Part shown: one piece after another, positions 47,998-59,286 of the stretch
How positions within the stretch are numbered: position 1 is the stretch's first letter
Layout of the letters: each line of letters opens with the position of its first letter
Notes under the pieces: model-generated
What the model was told of the DNA's origin: nothing
Databases searched by the model: none
What the model saw: the letters and a program-made list of their open reading frames with translations, nothing else
Program-made: the position numbers and the translations under genes
Assembly: GCA_029168955.1 (NCBI GenBank)
Contig: JAPDOI010000906.1
Span: 62,001 to 126,000 of the forward strand
From: Aplectana chamaeleonis
Lineage: Eukaryota > Nematoda > Chromadorea > Rhabditida > Cosmocercidae
DNA length: 64,000 nucleotides
Direction of reading: 5' to 3'

Positions 47998-48226
47998 ATC
48001 CGCCGCCGGTAACTGCGCGTTGAAAACAGGACAGGGGCCCTTTACACACCGAGGGAGTTGTCCCGCCTTTCGCGGCTCTAATTCCACTCGGGACCACTTC
48101 GCTCGCGTTGAGTGGCGTGACGTTTCAAACTGCAAAAACGGGACAGCTCCTCCCTCGGTGTGTAGAGAGCCCTGTCCCATTTAAAACCGCTGCGCGCGGC
48201 GTCGCATACCCGACGCGGCGGTTAAG
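47998..48226. mobile_element. Foldback MITE inside the hAT
   Basis: Inverted arms share GACAGGG, TACACACCGAGGGAG and GTCCCG, with outer GC-rich parts containing CGCGC and GCCGC. About 230 bp, arms moderately diverged. No gene. Confidence 0.7.
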
Positions 48227-48653
48227 GCGTCGTGCGCGCCGTTTCGCATTAGGTCGCGCTCACGAACAGCAAGGAATTGAGCCAAATCAAGTTATTCGTT
48301 CGCAAGGTAAGAATTAGAGAATAAATGCTGTAATAAAGTACAATTCGCCGTATTTAGCTCACAATTAGATGGCATAGTACACATAATTGGGGCTAGATAA
48401 GACGATAATGAGGAATTTCTAAATATTACGAGCAACTACCACTCAACCCATGGTCAAGCAAATCAGTCTAGGATTTCGAAAAGAAACTACCTGTCATTGT
48501 TGGAAAGTTCTATCCAGTTAGGCCTTCAAGAAACTCTAAACATCTCTTTTTTTGATTCTGTTGGTCAAAATATTATTTTTGGATAACATACGTAATGGAC
48601 TGTTTGCTAGGCTGAACACCAATTGAAAGTTCCGTTCTCAGGTTCCTAAACAA

Positions 48654-49202
48654 GGCATGTGGATCGAATCCACACCGCGGGTGTGGCTAAGGAGCAGTTC
48701 GGCTAGCACACGCGACGCGCGACGGAAAAACGCTGTGCGCGCTCATCGTCCTTGGGGCGCGTTAACCAAGGACCTATGAAAAAAGTAGTCGTTGTCCCAT
48801 TGTAGCCGTCCCCCTTTATCATTTTTGCATTTTATTCATGTTTTTTTGTTTATAATGTGTTTTTTAGACGCTTTGCTTCTCATACCATCGTTTCAATGGA
48901 ATTCACACTTTTTAAACAAGCTTTTTTAGAGTTCTTTTTGTTTGCTTCTTGGAGCGGGATGAGAGATGATGATATTGATTCCGACGCCGACCCTATGTCT
49001 GACACATCAACCTACATAAAAGAAATGCAAACAGCGATAAAGGGGAACGGCTAAAATGGAACAGCAACAACTTTTTTGATGCCCTCGGTTAACACGCCCC
49101 AAGGACGATGAGCGCGCACAGCGTTTTACCGGCGCGCGCGTCGTGTGTACCAGCCGAACTGCTCCTTAGCCACACCCGCGGTGTGGATTCGATCCACATG
49201 CC
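48654..49202. mobile_element. Non-autonomous Mutator-like element (MULE)
   Basis: A 549-bp element with terminal inverted repeats of about 170 bp, starting GGCATGTGGATCGAATCCAC and containing GGAGCAGTTCGGC and ATCGTCCTTGGGGCG. It is flanked by perfect 9-bp duplications, CCTAAACAA, at 48645-48653 and 49203-49211. Long terminal repeats with a 9-bp duplication are typical of Mutator. The interior has only a 65-codon open frame (48857-49054) of no recognised family. Confidence 0.88.
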
Positions 49203-49209
49203 CCTAAAC

Positions 49210-49905
49210 AAGATTCGCGTAGGTTTCAGTACGTCCATCGCAGACGATGATTAGGATGCGACTATAACTTTGCCTCATAAACCACGAAATCCTTTGGAAT
49301 GGTTAGAGAATGAGAGCGAGTGATTCTTGATCTAAAGCTCGGAGAGCCATCTAGAATAGTTTCGAGATTATTTTTCGACGCTTAGGGACTATAAAGGTAT
49401 TTCTGAGACCTTAGCCGGTGCTGTGTAGAATGAAAAAAATCTAGACTGACATAAAAGAGCCATATCGTTCCTGGTTTTCCCCCAGGTAGACTGCTGGAAA
49501 TGTTTGTGGAGAATGTCAAAGAACCCAAGTTTACACTCGAAACACAATCTGAATACTCGTGTCCTGTGAGGGGTGAGATCCAGTGAGATATGTGCACACG
49601 TGACGCAGCCGCAACGCGAAGTGAGCTGGGACGAATAGACAGAATGCTTAACTTTTCTAGTGTCTCCTATTACCCACGAAGGCTTAGGAAACCCATAATG
49701 ACCGTGAGCACGCAAACCATCTTCTAGATAACTAGAACCATCAATCGTCAGTGAGATTCGTATAAAATCAAACCATCCATTGCTCCGCCGCGCTTGTTGC
49801 GGCATGGTTCACACAAAATTACTTGTATTTTTGTGTTCAAAGAATGGCTTGTACACAGCGAAACGGGGTGATGTTTCCTCCATTTGATGAGGTTCCCGTT
49901 CTCTC
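49210..49905. other. Internal hAT sequence, unresolved
   Basis: Lies between the MULE and the transposase 3' exons and may hold decayed upstream transposase exons on the plus strand. A 138-codon minus-strand frame (49389-49805) is present but has no recognisable domain. I cannot assign either. Confidence 0.3.
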
Positions 49906-49909
49906 GCGT

Positions 49910-49990
49910 CTCTAGCGTGATGTTTCCACCATTTGATGGGGTTCTCCTTTGACGAAAACACCATCAAATGATGGAAACATCACGCTAGAG
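49910..49990. repeat. Short inverted repeat
   Basis: CTCTAGCGTGATGTTTCC followed by a CATTTGATGG block is mirrored by CCATCAAATGATGGAAACAT and CACGCTAGAG. A third, direct copy of GTGATGTTTCCTCCATTTGA lies just upstream at about 49868. Probably a small MITE or a rearranged one. Confidence 0.7.
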
Positions 49991-50009
49991 ATCTTCCACT
50001 TATTGCTCA

Positions 50010-50386
50010 ACAGTTCCTGAATACTGTGTGGCACCAGCCGGGTCAGTAGATTGCGAAAGAATTTAAAGGTAAGCAAATAGTGGATTGGTTTTACGTCTCC
50101 TTCTTATAATTTGTATATTCAGTTCTGCTGGACTCATTTTCGGCAACAAACGCAGAGGCCGGCTCTTCAGTGGGAATGCCAGGACGCTCCTCATGATGAA
50201 GGCTCACACATGTGAAGTGAATAAAAGGTGAGTAGAACGTGAAAATGCCATGGTGTTACGTTTACATAATTCCACTTTATTTTCAGGCTCTCTCGTTTCT
50301 GGTCTGAGGAGTACGCAGCATGCAATGGGGATACTATGGATGCTGATGACAGCTCAGAAGAGAGCGAAAGCGAATATCTGGAGTGA
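50010..50386 (+). pseudogene. hAT transposase, C-terminal exons (dimerisation region)
   Basis: Two short introns are clear: 50069-50122 (AAAG|GTAAGC to TTCAG) and 50228-50286 (AAAAG|GTGAGT to TTTTCAG). The spliced reading gives VDCERI, then a stop where the conserved Phe of the hATC motif is expected, then SSAGLIFGNKRRGRL, and on to KRLSRFW and an acidic tail (DDSSEESESEYLE) ending at TGA 50386. ER(V/I)FS(S/T)AG followed by a KR-rich RGRL is the signature of the hAT C-terminal dimerisation domain. The in-frame TAA near 50063 marks this copy as disabled. The exon start at 50010 is approximate. Confidence 0.8.
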
Positions 50387-50639
50387 ATGAGGCATTTATA
50401 GGAAGAAGTCGTGCAACAAATACAGATGATGAAATTGAAAATTTTTGATGTGATCGAAAATATTATGAATAAATGGATTCTGAAAAAAAATTGAGCCTCT
50501 AACGTATGTGTGAAAACATGAACAGCTTTTCAAGCGCGAGCAGGAAATAGTATCTTCAGTTCAGACCGTATGCTGCAAAATTGTGGGATGGACCTTCTCC
50601 AATAGTTTTTTCCTGTTGTATCCGGCTCATTATCCGAAT

Positions 50640-50930
50640 CGAGTATCCGAATCCGAGTGATCGAAAAAGCGCCAAATCCGAATCGAACCGAAATCCGATT
50701 CACCGAAAAACGCCAAATCCGAACCGAACCGAAATCCGATTCACCGAAAAACGCCAAATCCGAATCGAACCGAAATCCGAATCACCGAAAAAGGAAAATC
50801 CGAATCGAACCGAAATCCGAATCACCGAAAAAGACCAAATCCGAATCGAACCGAAATCCGATTCACCGAAAAAACGCCAAATCCGAATCGAACCGAAATC
50901 CGATTCACCGAAAAAACCGTTTTCGGATAA
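50640..50930. repeat. Minisatellite of about 40 bp (family B), right end of hAT
   Basis: About seven units with AAATCCGATTCACCGAAAAA and CGAATCGAACCG. Same strand as the left-end array, so it is a direct repeat even though the very ends of the element are inverted. Confidence 0.85.
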
Positions 50931-51430
50931 GCCCGAAATCCGATTATCCGGAATTTTGCCTCGGATCCAACGTATAGTCTGCGCCGATCGTTTTTTGTTG
51001 CAAATTTCCCGCTTTCACCCATTTCTCCGACTTGTCAGAGACGAAATATGTCACAAAAGAAAAACTACCAAAAAGTAGTCAAAAAAGAATGAGTGAGCAT
51101 TTTCAACAATTCTTGACTGAACCTAACAAGACAACTGATCCATTAAAAAACGGAGAAATCTAGAAAAAAAGGCATCCTTGTCAGGGTGTGAATTTGCCGT
51201 TTACTGATTAACCGGAGTTACCGGTATTTTTCAGCAATTTTTTCCAATTTACCGACCCATTCTCGTAATTTACCGCGATTTTCGAGGATGAAGCATAATC
51301 AACTTTATTCGTTCAATCGACTCATTAGGCCGGGTTCATGCTTCACGGGACAGGCAACGCGACGCAATGTTAATCACTTGAACGCACGGCTTGAACGCTG
51401 CTGCCCCTGTTGTGCTCCTCCTGAGTCTGG

Positions 51431-52297
51431 ATGTATCTGGTGTCTGTGGTTGGTCAGTCTCAAATGGCAATGGGCAAGGACGACCTTTTGAACGTAGCTA
51501 ATGGTTCGGACGTCGAGCGGGCCGTCAAAGAACTTATGGAAGATGATGCAGTGCCGCACTATGCTCGGGCAATTCTGGCGCTCCTGCTGGAGGGGCGACG
51601 TCACACGGATGCTGCTTTACGTCTGAACGCCGAACTTCTGGACAGGCTGGACAACCTCAACAAGGAAAACACCATGTTGAGAAGTTCTCTCCAAAGTCAG
51701 TCTGTTAATCCTGAGCTTGTGAATGGAAATATTATACCCTCTCAGACGTATTCCATTGCATTACCATCTTCTTCTCAAGTCTCATCGCCTCCTGTTACCA
51801 CTCGTGATAGTGAGAGTGAGAAGGAGCGCGCTCGCTCCCTGGTTCTTAGTGGTGTTCCTGAGCCGAAGCATCTTCCTGTACGGCAAAGATCGAGTCATGA
51901 TGCCAATTTTGTGATGGATGTTCTTTCTCATTTAAATGTGGATTGCTCTCCGGTATCTGTTTATCGCTTAGGCTCGCCGTTTCAAGGCAAAAATCGACTT
52001 TTGAAGATTATCATGCCGTGTTCTTCTTATCAGAAACAGGCGTTGAGAAATCCCTCCCGTCTGGAAGTTCTTCCCCGTTAAGGGGCTCTATCTCAGGGAA
52101 TCCCTAACGAAGGAAGAACGGTTTAAAAGAAGGGAAGAATATCGGAGGCGTATGAGGGCTGGCCCTGTAGGTGGTGTCGAGCCAGTCTCGCCTTCTAGGG
52201 GTGAGGGTGGACCGGCCGATTCTGCCTCTGGGGTAACCCCTTCTGCGGCCTCCTCATCGAACCACGATGAGTCAACGCCTGCGGATCAGGGAAACTG
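51431..52297 (+). pseudogene. LINE ORF1-like protein
   Basis: A 216-codon frame (51431-52081) starts with an acidic, helical N-terminus, then a likely coiled coil (LNAELLDRLDNLNKENTMLR) and a Ser/Thr-rich linker. A C-terminal part follows (LVLSGVPEP, VYRLGSPFQGKNRLLKI) typical of LINE ORF1 RNA-binding domains. A one-base shift near 52078 moves the remainder (GLYLRESLTKEERFKRR, common in ORF1 C-termini) into another frame, ending at about 52297. Confidence 0.65.
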
Positions 52298-52327
52298 ATT
52301 CATCCTTTCCGGTATCATTGTAGTGTT

Positions 52328-55109
52328 TTGAAATGTTTATATGCAAATGTAAGATCTGTCTCAAAAAACAAGGAACATATTGACCTGATTCTTTCCAGTA
52401 ATTATGATATTTATGCCTTCATTGAAACATGGCTCAAGTCTAGTCATTCGGTTTCGTCCTTATTGGGAAATTTCTCTCTGGACTATGAATTCAAGAGGTG
52501 TGATCGCGTTAGGAAGTCAGGCGGCGGGGTGATGTTGTTGGTGCATCGAAGGCTCTCAATATCTGTGGTTTTCTCTGAGTCGGTGGAACATGCTTATGAG
52601 ATACTTTGTGCCGACCTTTACCATGAAAGTTCGAGCTTTAGGTCGTGGTTGTTTACAGGGCCCCGTCTTGTGATTCTGCCGGAACCGAAATGCTAGTCAA
52701 AGTTTTGAGTGATTTGATAGCGTGTGAAATCCACACGATGATCGTGTGGATTTCAATTTGCCGGACTTCGCTCGAAGGAGTGAAGGGGATGTGGTGACAA
52801 CAAATCTATCCTGTTTGGAGGAGCTAGTTTACTGTTACGACCTGTTCCAATTTGTTCATGAGCCTACTAGAGGTCATCATAAATGTTCTGGATCTAGTGT
52901 TCTGCACCCATGAAACTCTACTGGAAAACCTGGAAATTTTGCCTCCGGTGGGGTTAAGCGATCATAATAGCATTTCATTTGATATTCAATGTTGTGAAAC
53001 GGGCTCTTCACCGGTCTATCGCAGGGTTTACGCAAAGTGCGACTATGCAGCCGTCAATGGATATCTTAGCCAAATTCACTGGGTCAGTCTTTTAGAATCT
53101 ACCAACAGCGTAAATGAGAAATATGAACTTTTCTTTTCAATTATCCAAGCAGCTATTGATCTGCATGTGCCGTGGAAGCTTGTGTCCTCTATTAAGTCTA
53201 TTCGCCTGCCTGCTCACTTGCAAAAAATGTCTGAACATCGTGAATGCCTATTTTATGAAGCAAGGCGCACTGGAAATTGGGAAACATATAACGCATTCGC
53301 GAAAAAGTTCCATTCTCAGTTGGGTAGGTATAACAGTTATTTGGAGAAGAAAAAGATAGAGTCGGGAGATAAGAACTTCTATCGTTATCTGAATTCCAAG
53401 TTACAGGAAAGGAGTAGTATTGGCTGTCTTAAGAACGGAGACCTTCTTGCAACATCGGCCAGTGATAAGGCAAACATGTTGGCGGATCATTTCGTGAATC
53501 AATTCCAAGAAGATGACGGAAATTGTCCGTCTTCATCCCTCTCAGGTATTCAGCCTATGACTGATTTTCCGTGGTTTCATTCTATGAAGTTGCAGGATTT
53601 GTTAGTAGAGTGGTCTAAATCTTCCTCGATCACCCCGGATTTCATTCCTCTGTTTTTTATTCAGAAAATTGCACCCGTTATTTGTGGTCCCTTGGCCTAT
53701 ATCTTCAATCAGTCTCTTATCTATGGTGAAGTCCCAATCCGCTGGAAACACTCTTTGTAACACCAATTTTGGAAGAAAGAGCCGGCCACTGATCCAGGAA
53801 GTTATAGACCAGTTAGCATAACCTCACTCTTCTGCAGACTGTTTGAGAAGGTTCTAAAAGAGCACATCGTCCTACATCTGTTTTCGAATAATATCATTCC
53901 CAGGAGCCAACATGGTTTTGTACCTGGAAGATCGGTAGAAACGAACCTTTTGGAATGCATAAACGATTGGACGGAGGCCCTTGACAAGAAATGCAGTTGT
54001 GATGTCATTTACTTTGACTTAGCAAAGGCATTTGATCGTGTCTCACATTTGAAACTGCTATCAAAACTACCGGATCTGGGATTTCATCCGATTTTGATAG
54101 AATGGCTCGCCCAATTCTTGTCTGATAGAACGTTTCAGGTGAGGGTCGGGGATTGTTATTCCAAGGTGAGAAACATAGCGAGCGGGGTCCCACAAGGGGG
54201 TGTATTATCACCAATATTGTTTAGTATTTTTACAGCTGACATTCCTATCATTTTTCATGACAAAAGTGTTACAGTAAAATTTTATGCGGACGATATAAAG
54301 CTCTACAAAGTCATTTCTGATCCATTAGATACCCAAGTACTGCAGGAGGATTGACCTGATAGTTGACTGGGCGAGAGAATGGCAGCTGCCACTGGCTCCG
54401 CAAAACCGTATTTATGCGGGTTCATTTGAGTCCGACGTCGACGGCCCATTCATATACATGTGCTGGTGTCGCGCTGCGAGCGGTAGACTCGGTTCGAGAC
54501 CTCGGTTTTCACTACGACAGGAAGTTGGATTTTTCTGAGCATGTCAAAATCAAATGCCAATCGGCTCACAGGCGGATTTTTCAGATTTATAAGGGTATCT
54601 CCACTAGAAACAAACAGGTTCTGCTCCGAGCATATAAGACTTATATACGACCCATTGTGGAATCTGGAACATCAGTATTCGCTCCGCACAAGAAAAAGGA
54701 TATTGACGCGCTCGAAAAGGTCCAGAATAGTTTCACTCGCAAACTGTTGATTCGCATCGGTGGTTTCCTGAATTCCAAGATACCCAGGGCCCACTTAAGG
54801 AACAAATATTTTGGGTTGCCAACGTTGGATTCTCGGCGCAGAGTGTTTGACCTTTGCATGGTCCGCAAACTTCTGGAAAACAGCACTATTTTCAGGCTTG
54901 CACCCTGTTTCAAACTAGTCGCATCGAGAACTAGAGGTGAAATAATGAAAATATTTCTCGGTCGGCCAATTACCAGTGTTAGGGTTAGGTCTTTTCCACA
55001 CAGGGCGGGTAGCGCATACCTGAAAATCGCTAGAAGAGTCACCGGCGCTGCTTCCTTGGGCCAGTTTAGGCGACGGGTATCCCAAATAGTTCTTAGCTAC
55101 GAAGCATAG
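52328..55109 (+). pseudogene. LINE ORF2: endonuclease and reverse transcriptase
   Basis: The endonuclease starts at LYANVRSVSKNKEHIDLIL, with ETWL as the catalytic Glu region, then DFNLPDF after a frame shift near 52.69 kb, and GLSDHNSISF as the SDH motif. The RT follows with SYRPVSITSL, HGFVPGRSVETN, DLAKAFDRVSH, ASGVPQGGVLSPILF and YADDIKLYK, and then a C-terminal region (VRDLGFHYD, TYIRPIVESG) to the stop at 55109. Frame breaks occur near 52.69, 53.76 and 54.35-54.41 kb. No RNase H domain was seen. Confidence 0.85.
52725..52755. repeat. Perfect 31-bp palindrome in the LINE endonuclease
   Basis: TGAAATCCACACGAT and its exact complement flank a single central G. It lies where a frame break separates the two halves of the endonuclease, so it probably arose by local templated mutation rather than as a regulatory site. 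Confidence 0.8.
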
Positions 55110-55979
55110 CATTTTCGATTGTTTCTTCTTTTCTAGAGATAGATCTTCGTTTGTTTGATTGGTAGGGTGTATGAAGAATAGGAGTATTTTTGCTCAAGTT
55201 TTGCTGTCTGTTTTTTTTTCTTTCTTCCGGTCTTGTTAGTTTTTCTGTGCATCTCTTCTTATTCTTATCACGCATTCGCCTTATGTGAGTGTAATAAACA
55301 TATACATATACAATCATCCAAATCGATCGAAAATCGACACGCCCGAAATCCACTGTCGCGATCGCTGGAAGTACTGGGTGGATACAAAAGTTTCCGGACT
55401 TTTCAAGAATTCGAATAAAGAACATTTATTTCAGAAACAAACAAGGCTCACCTAACAAATTTTTCATCAAATTCAAGGATTTTTCGCCACCGACACGTAG
55501 AAACTCTGGCTGTTTCGAGTCGAAGTATTCTTTTAAGACCATGTTGACTTCGTCATCGTTAGTGAACTGTTTTCCATCCAGGAAAGGCTGCATCGAGCCG
55601 AACAGATGGTAGTCGGAAGGGGCAAGATCTCGGCTATATGAAAGGTGAGGAAGGACTTCCCAGCCCACGTCCAGCAGTTTCTGCTCGCCTTTTTTTTACG
55701 ACAATGCTCGGCAACAGGTATCTCGGATAACCCGACAGAAACTGCTGGACGTGGGCCTGGAAGTTCTTCCTCACCCTCCATATAGCCAAGATCTTGCCCC
55801 GTCTGACTACCATCTGTTCCGCTACAGCACTTCCTGGATCGAAAACAGTTCACTAACGATGACGAAGTCAAACTGGCCTTAGAAGAATACTGCGACTTGA
55901 AACACCCAGAATTCTACGCGTCGGGAATCAATGATCTGCCCAATAAGTGGCGAAAGATCCTTAAATGTGATGAAAATTA

Positions 55980-57216
55980 CCAGGTTGTCCAATAATTCTT
56001 GTCCGAAAATTTCACCATTTTTAATTTTTTTTTCAACTATTGAAAAACGAGTCTAATCTACAATATAATCACCACAGTTATCCACAACAGTGGCCCATCG
56101 ATTGGGCAGGTCGCCGATGCCCTTCGCCCAGAACTCCGGGGGCTGCGACTCGAAGAATCCGCGATGTCGGATTTGAGGTTGTCGTAGTTGGTGAATTTTC
56201 TTCCGGCCAAATGGTGCTTCAGCGGGCGGAACAAGTGGTAGTCGGAGGGGGCGAGGTCCGGGGAATACGGCGGATGGGCAACCGTCTCCCAGCCGAGCGT
56301 CGCCAACTTCTGCTGGGTCCCCTTCGCCACGTGGGGGGCGCGCATTGTCGTGCAACAGGTGGACCGAGGCCCGTCGGGGACGCTTTTCTCGGATGGCGGC
56401 GGCTAGTTTCTCGAGCTGATCGGTGTAGATGGAGGCGGTTACCGTCCTGCCTTGCGGGAGCTGCTCGAAGTACAGCATGCCCTTGGTGTCCCACCAGCAG
56501 CAGAGTATGAAATTCAGCGGGTGCAGGTCGGCTTTCGGCGGCTCTTCTCCGCGCGGGAACCAGACGGCACGGCGGGCGACGTTGTCGTCGAGGACCCAGC
56601 TCTCATCCCCAGTGACCAGGTCCTTGAGAAACTCCTTGCGATACGGACGAAGGAGGAGGGACTGTCAGACGGCCACGCGGCTCTGCTTGTTGGCGTCCGT
56701 CAGACGGTGGAGGATCCAATGGGCTAGAACTTTGTGGTAGCCAAGTAAGCTGAGTCGATTGTGGATGGTGGACTTGCTGCAGCCGAGCGTCGTCGCCAGT
56801 TCACGGGTGGTGGCTTCCGGCTTCTCCTTGATACAGCGACGGACTTCGTCATCATCCACCGTAGAAGGCCTCCCGCTGTGCTCCCTGTCTTCGAGGCTCG
56901 TGTCGCCGCTCTCGAAACGATTGAACCAGCGGCTGACTGTGCGTTGGGACACTGCATCCTCCTTGCACGCTCTGCAGATGTTGGCGACCGCGGTGCCCGT
57001 GTCGTTGCCCAGTACATGAACGTACGAATCCGACCTTGGTCCATTTTAGCTTGTACTGGTAGCTAGACGCACGCGGCGACTGCGCCTTATATACCCCTAG
57101 CGTAGAACTTTGGAGAACCTTCTCGAAGGTTCTCACACTTGCCTGATATTATAACACTTCTAAGGAGAGTTATAGAATTTTGGATATTTTCGGACAGGAA
57201 TTATTGGACGGCCTGG
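55980..57216 (-). mobile_element. mariner transposon (1,237 bp) nested in the older mariner
   Basis: Terminal repeats CCAGGTTGTCCAATAATTCT and the reverse complement of CCAGGCCGTCCAATAATTCC are followed by TGTCCGAAAAT. TA duplications lie at 55978-55979 and 57217-57218. Size and content are typical of mariner. It is more GC-rich in its coding part than the relic around it, which marks a different mariner lineage. Confidence 0.92.
56053..57044 (-). pseudogene. mariner transposase (D,D34D), disabled
   Basis: It starts MDQGRIRT at 57044. The helix-turn-helix region follows (VSQRTVSRWFNRFESGD), then TGDESW (first Asp), HDNARP (second Asp) and YSPDLAPSDYHLF (third Asp), as in the mariner D,D34D triad, ending GDYIVD at 56053. 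Disabling changes include a one-base shift just after the start, an in-frame TGA near 56.66 kb, a one-base loss in the C-run after HDNARP (about 56.34 kb) and another shift near 56.16 kb. It would normally cut and paste DNA at TA sites; this copy cannot encode an intact enzyme. Confidence 0.9.
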
Positions 57217-57304
57217 TATTTTGTCGGGTGAGCCTTCTTTATTTTTGAAATAAATGTTTTTTTCCAGTCGTGAAAAGTCCGGAAACTTTTGCATCAACCT
57301 AATA

Positions 57305-58483
57305 TGAACCCTGTCTTACTCGATGGCATTCTAGGAATCAAACCTATGACGACTCACAGTGACCACCGTTGTGAGCATTTCCACGCCACTGAATTCCGTC
57401 CTTTCCTTCATTGCCTCTTTACATTTCCTTTTGGTGTTCCAACGTGCCTCTCCTCAGGCACTCAACGGGTCCGACCCCAGCCTAATAGCAATCGGAACAG
57501 CGTTCGAACGCCCGAGGGGCGAAACGCTCGACGTCGGCTAGGTCCCGACAACTTCCGTTCGAACTCCCAGCCGTCCGTTCGAACTCACATTCGCCCCCTG
57601 CATACTTCACCGCGATCGATCTGTTTCTCCTCGTCATTGCACGTCACAATTCACCGAGCCACGTCATCATTATTATCAACACTCTTCCATGGCTCGCATT
57701 TTTTAATTGCTCCTCATATTCTTCTTTTCCTCAACTACATTTGATATTCTTCATATTTATGTTTTCCTCATCTCCATTCGTTGTCCTGGGGAAAACAGCG
57801 AATTCATCCCAGGAGGGAAAGCCTGCGTGAACTTTGGAATCGGCAGAAGTTGGGGTTCTTTTTTGTTCGAGAAAATCCTTGGTATTCTTTCGAATCGGAA
57901 GATACATTAGAGTATTCAATAACAAGCAACTCTTTCGGTTCGGCCGACAGATCTGTTTGTCACACAAACTAGTCTAGTGTGTTTGGTAAAGACTGAATGA
58001 TTCGACAGCTTCAGCGCGATCAACGATCCTCAATAAACTTCTCTGGTGGGTCTTCTAATCCAAAAGAATACCAAATCTTTAGCTAAATCGTCAAAATCGG
58101 TTAAAAAATCTTCAAGAAATAATGTTGCTTATGTTTTTAGTATTAATACAGATAGATATGATAGACTCTGAGATTGATTTCGCAGTGATCTTTTCTTTCT
58201 TTCTATTCTTTTTCTTTCGGAGACTTGTGAGATGCTTCAAACGCACAGCGCTGCCGCCTGCTTTACATTCTTCTAGTTCGGTCAGAGTTCTTTCCTGGGA
58301 ACAAGCTGTATATGTATAATCTATTTCGGGGCAAAATTTACTGTCTTTGATCGCGTGCGGATGCGCGTATGCTGCGTCTCCTTCTCCCCCACAGTTTCTC
58401 TCTGCCTCTCCGCTTGCTTCACACAAGCAGACGAGCAGGAGCAAACTAAATTTGTCGCCGAAACACTTTATGAACATTCTCAA
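57305..58483. other. Intergenic stretch with no supported gene
   Basis: Short open frames only, on both strands. Composition turns T-rich from 57.6 kb onward. No inverted repeat or RNA gene noticed. Confidence 0.4.
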
Positions 58484-58979
58484 TTAAAGGCAGTGTTCAC
58501 GATGATTCTCGTCCCCGAGTTTTCCACTCACAATCAAAACAATGCGTTAGCAACCCAGTGTTACCAAAACTACGAAGAGACAGCGAGAAACGTACGAGAA
58601 CGTCTCATTTCAATGACTTCATTCTCTGGCCAGGACTAGTTGTCCGGTTGGATGAACATGTTCACTTTTGTTGTCCCAGGTGAAAATGGGATTAATCAAA
58701 AATGGAAGAACATTTGAGACAAAACAGTACTAGTTAGGGTCTGTACGAAAGTATGAAGCAACAGAGAGTGGAGAAGTGAAAAAGACGGCTCCACAGAAGA
58801 TTTCATTGTCACCACGAACAGTTTCTGTGAGACTTTGGAGGCGCGGTGAGATTTGTGGATCTCGTGCCCTTCTGGTGCGTTTTCTCGATTTCTTCGTCAT
58901 TTCAGTTCTACCCGGGGGCCCAACAATCGGATCAGCAATTAATCTCAAAACCAATGATTATCGTGAACACTGCCTTTAA
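58484..58979. mobile_element. TTAA-flanked MITE (family T), copy 5
   Basis: 496 bp, starting TTAAAGGCAGTGTTCACGAT and ending ATCGTGAACACTGCCTTTAA. Both TTAA flanks are intact. Strongly similar to copy 2 through the interior. The best-preserved copy in the window. Confidence 0.92.
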
Positions 58980-59286
58980 GCAGGACAATAATAAGCACAA
59001 TAATAGCAGAAAAATAATAAAAATTGATGAATGGAATGGTGTAAAAAGAGGAAGCGTTCGCTTTCCAGACGGATGCTGAGACTTTTTTTTTGAAATCGTC
59101 AATCTAGTATTTGCTATAGCGGGAACCAGTAAGAATTTAGGTTAGCACGTCTTCAAGGGAGACGGAATGGGTTTTTTGATGAACCGTCGGCTCATACAGT
59201 GCTTGCTTCCCGCAAAAAAGGCGTTTATCGTCATGTTTATAGTTGATAAGTCGGCGAAGGCAGCATTGATCAATTCACTTTTTCAG

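Larger units (their letters stand above)
46076..50976 (+). mobile_element. hAT transposon (4.9 kb) with terminal minisatellites
   Basis: Termini are TATACATTGGATCCGA at 46076 and the reverse complement of TATACGTTGGATCCGA ending at 50976. The flanking 8-bp duplications are GTCTGCGC at 46068-46075 and 50977-50984. Both ends carry a minisatellite of about 40 bp. The 3' exons of a hAT transposase lie near the right end on the plus strand. A Mutator-like element (48654-49202) and two foldback MITEs are inserted inside. The transposase carries a premature stop, so this copy is probably dead. Upstream transposase exons could not be delimited. Confidence 0.82.
51280..55310 (+). mobile_element. Near-full-length non-LTR retrotransposon (LINE)
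   Basis: It has the two-ORF layout of EN/RT-type LINEs: an ORF1-like protein, then an APE-type endonuclease plus reverse transcriptase, and a short 3' tail near GTGTAATAAACATATACATA. Boundaries are approximate because no target duplication was identified. Several frame breaks make it inactive. It resembles the fragment at 4.2-6.3 kb and is probably the same family. Clade (CR1/jockey-like) is a tentative call from motif style. Confidence 0.85.
55374..57302. mobile_element. Palindromic mariner relic, host of a nested mariner
   Basis: The ends are CTGGGTGGATACAAAAGTTT at 55374 and the reverse complement of TTAGGTTGATGCAAAAGTTT ending at 57302, each next to TA. Both arms encode mariner transposase C-termini pointing outward: minus strand 55426-55690 with YSRDLAPSDYHLF, and plus strand from about 55715 with YSQDLAPSDYHLF. 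Without the nested element the relic is about 690 bp, two mariner 3' ends joined tail to tail, and has no complete transposase. Confidence 0.8.

Noticed and set aside
46132..50977. Open frames with Asn-Pro-Asn-Arg-Thr-Glu-Ile-Arg repeats
   Set aside because: They are translations of the family B minisatellite at the hAT ends.
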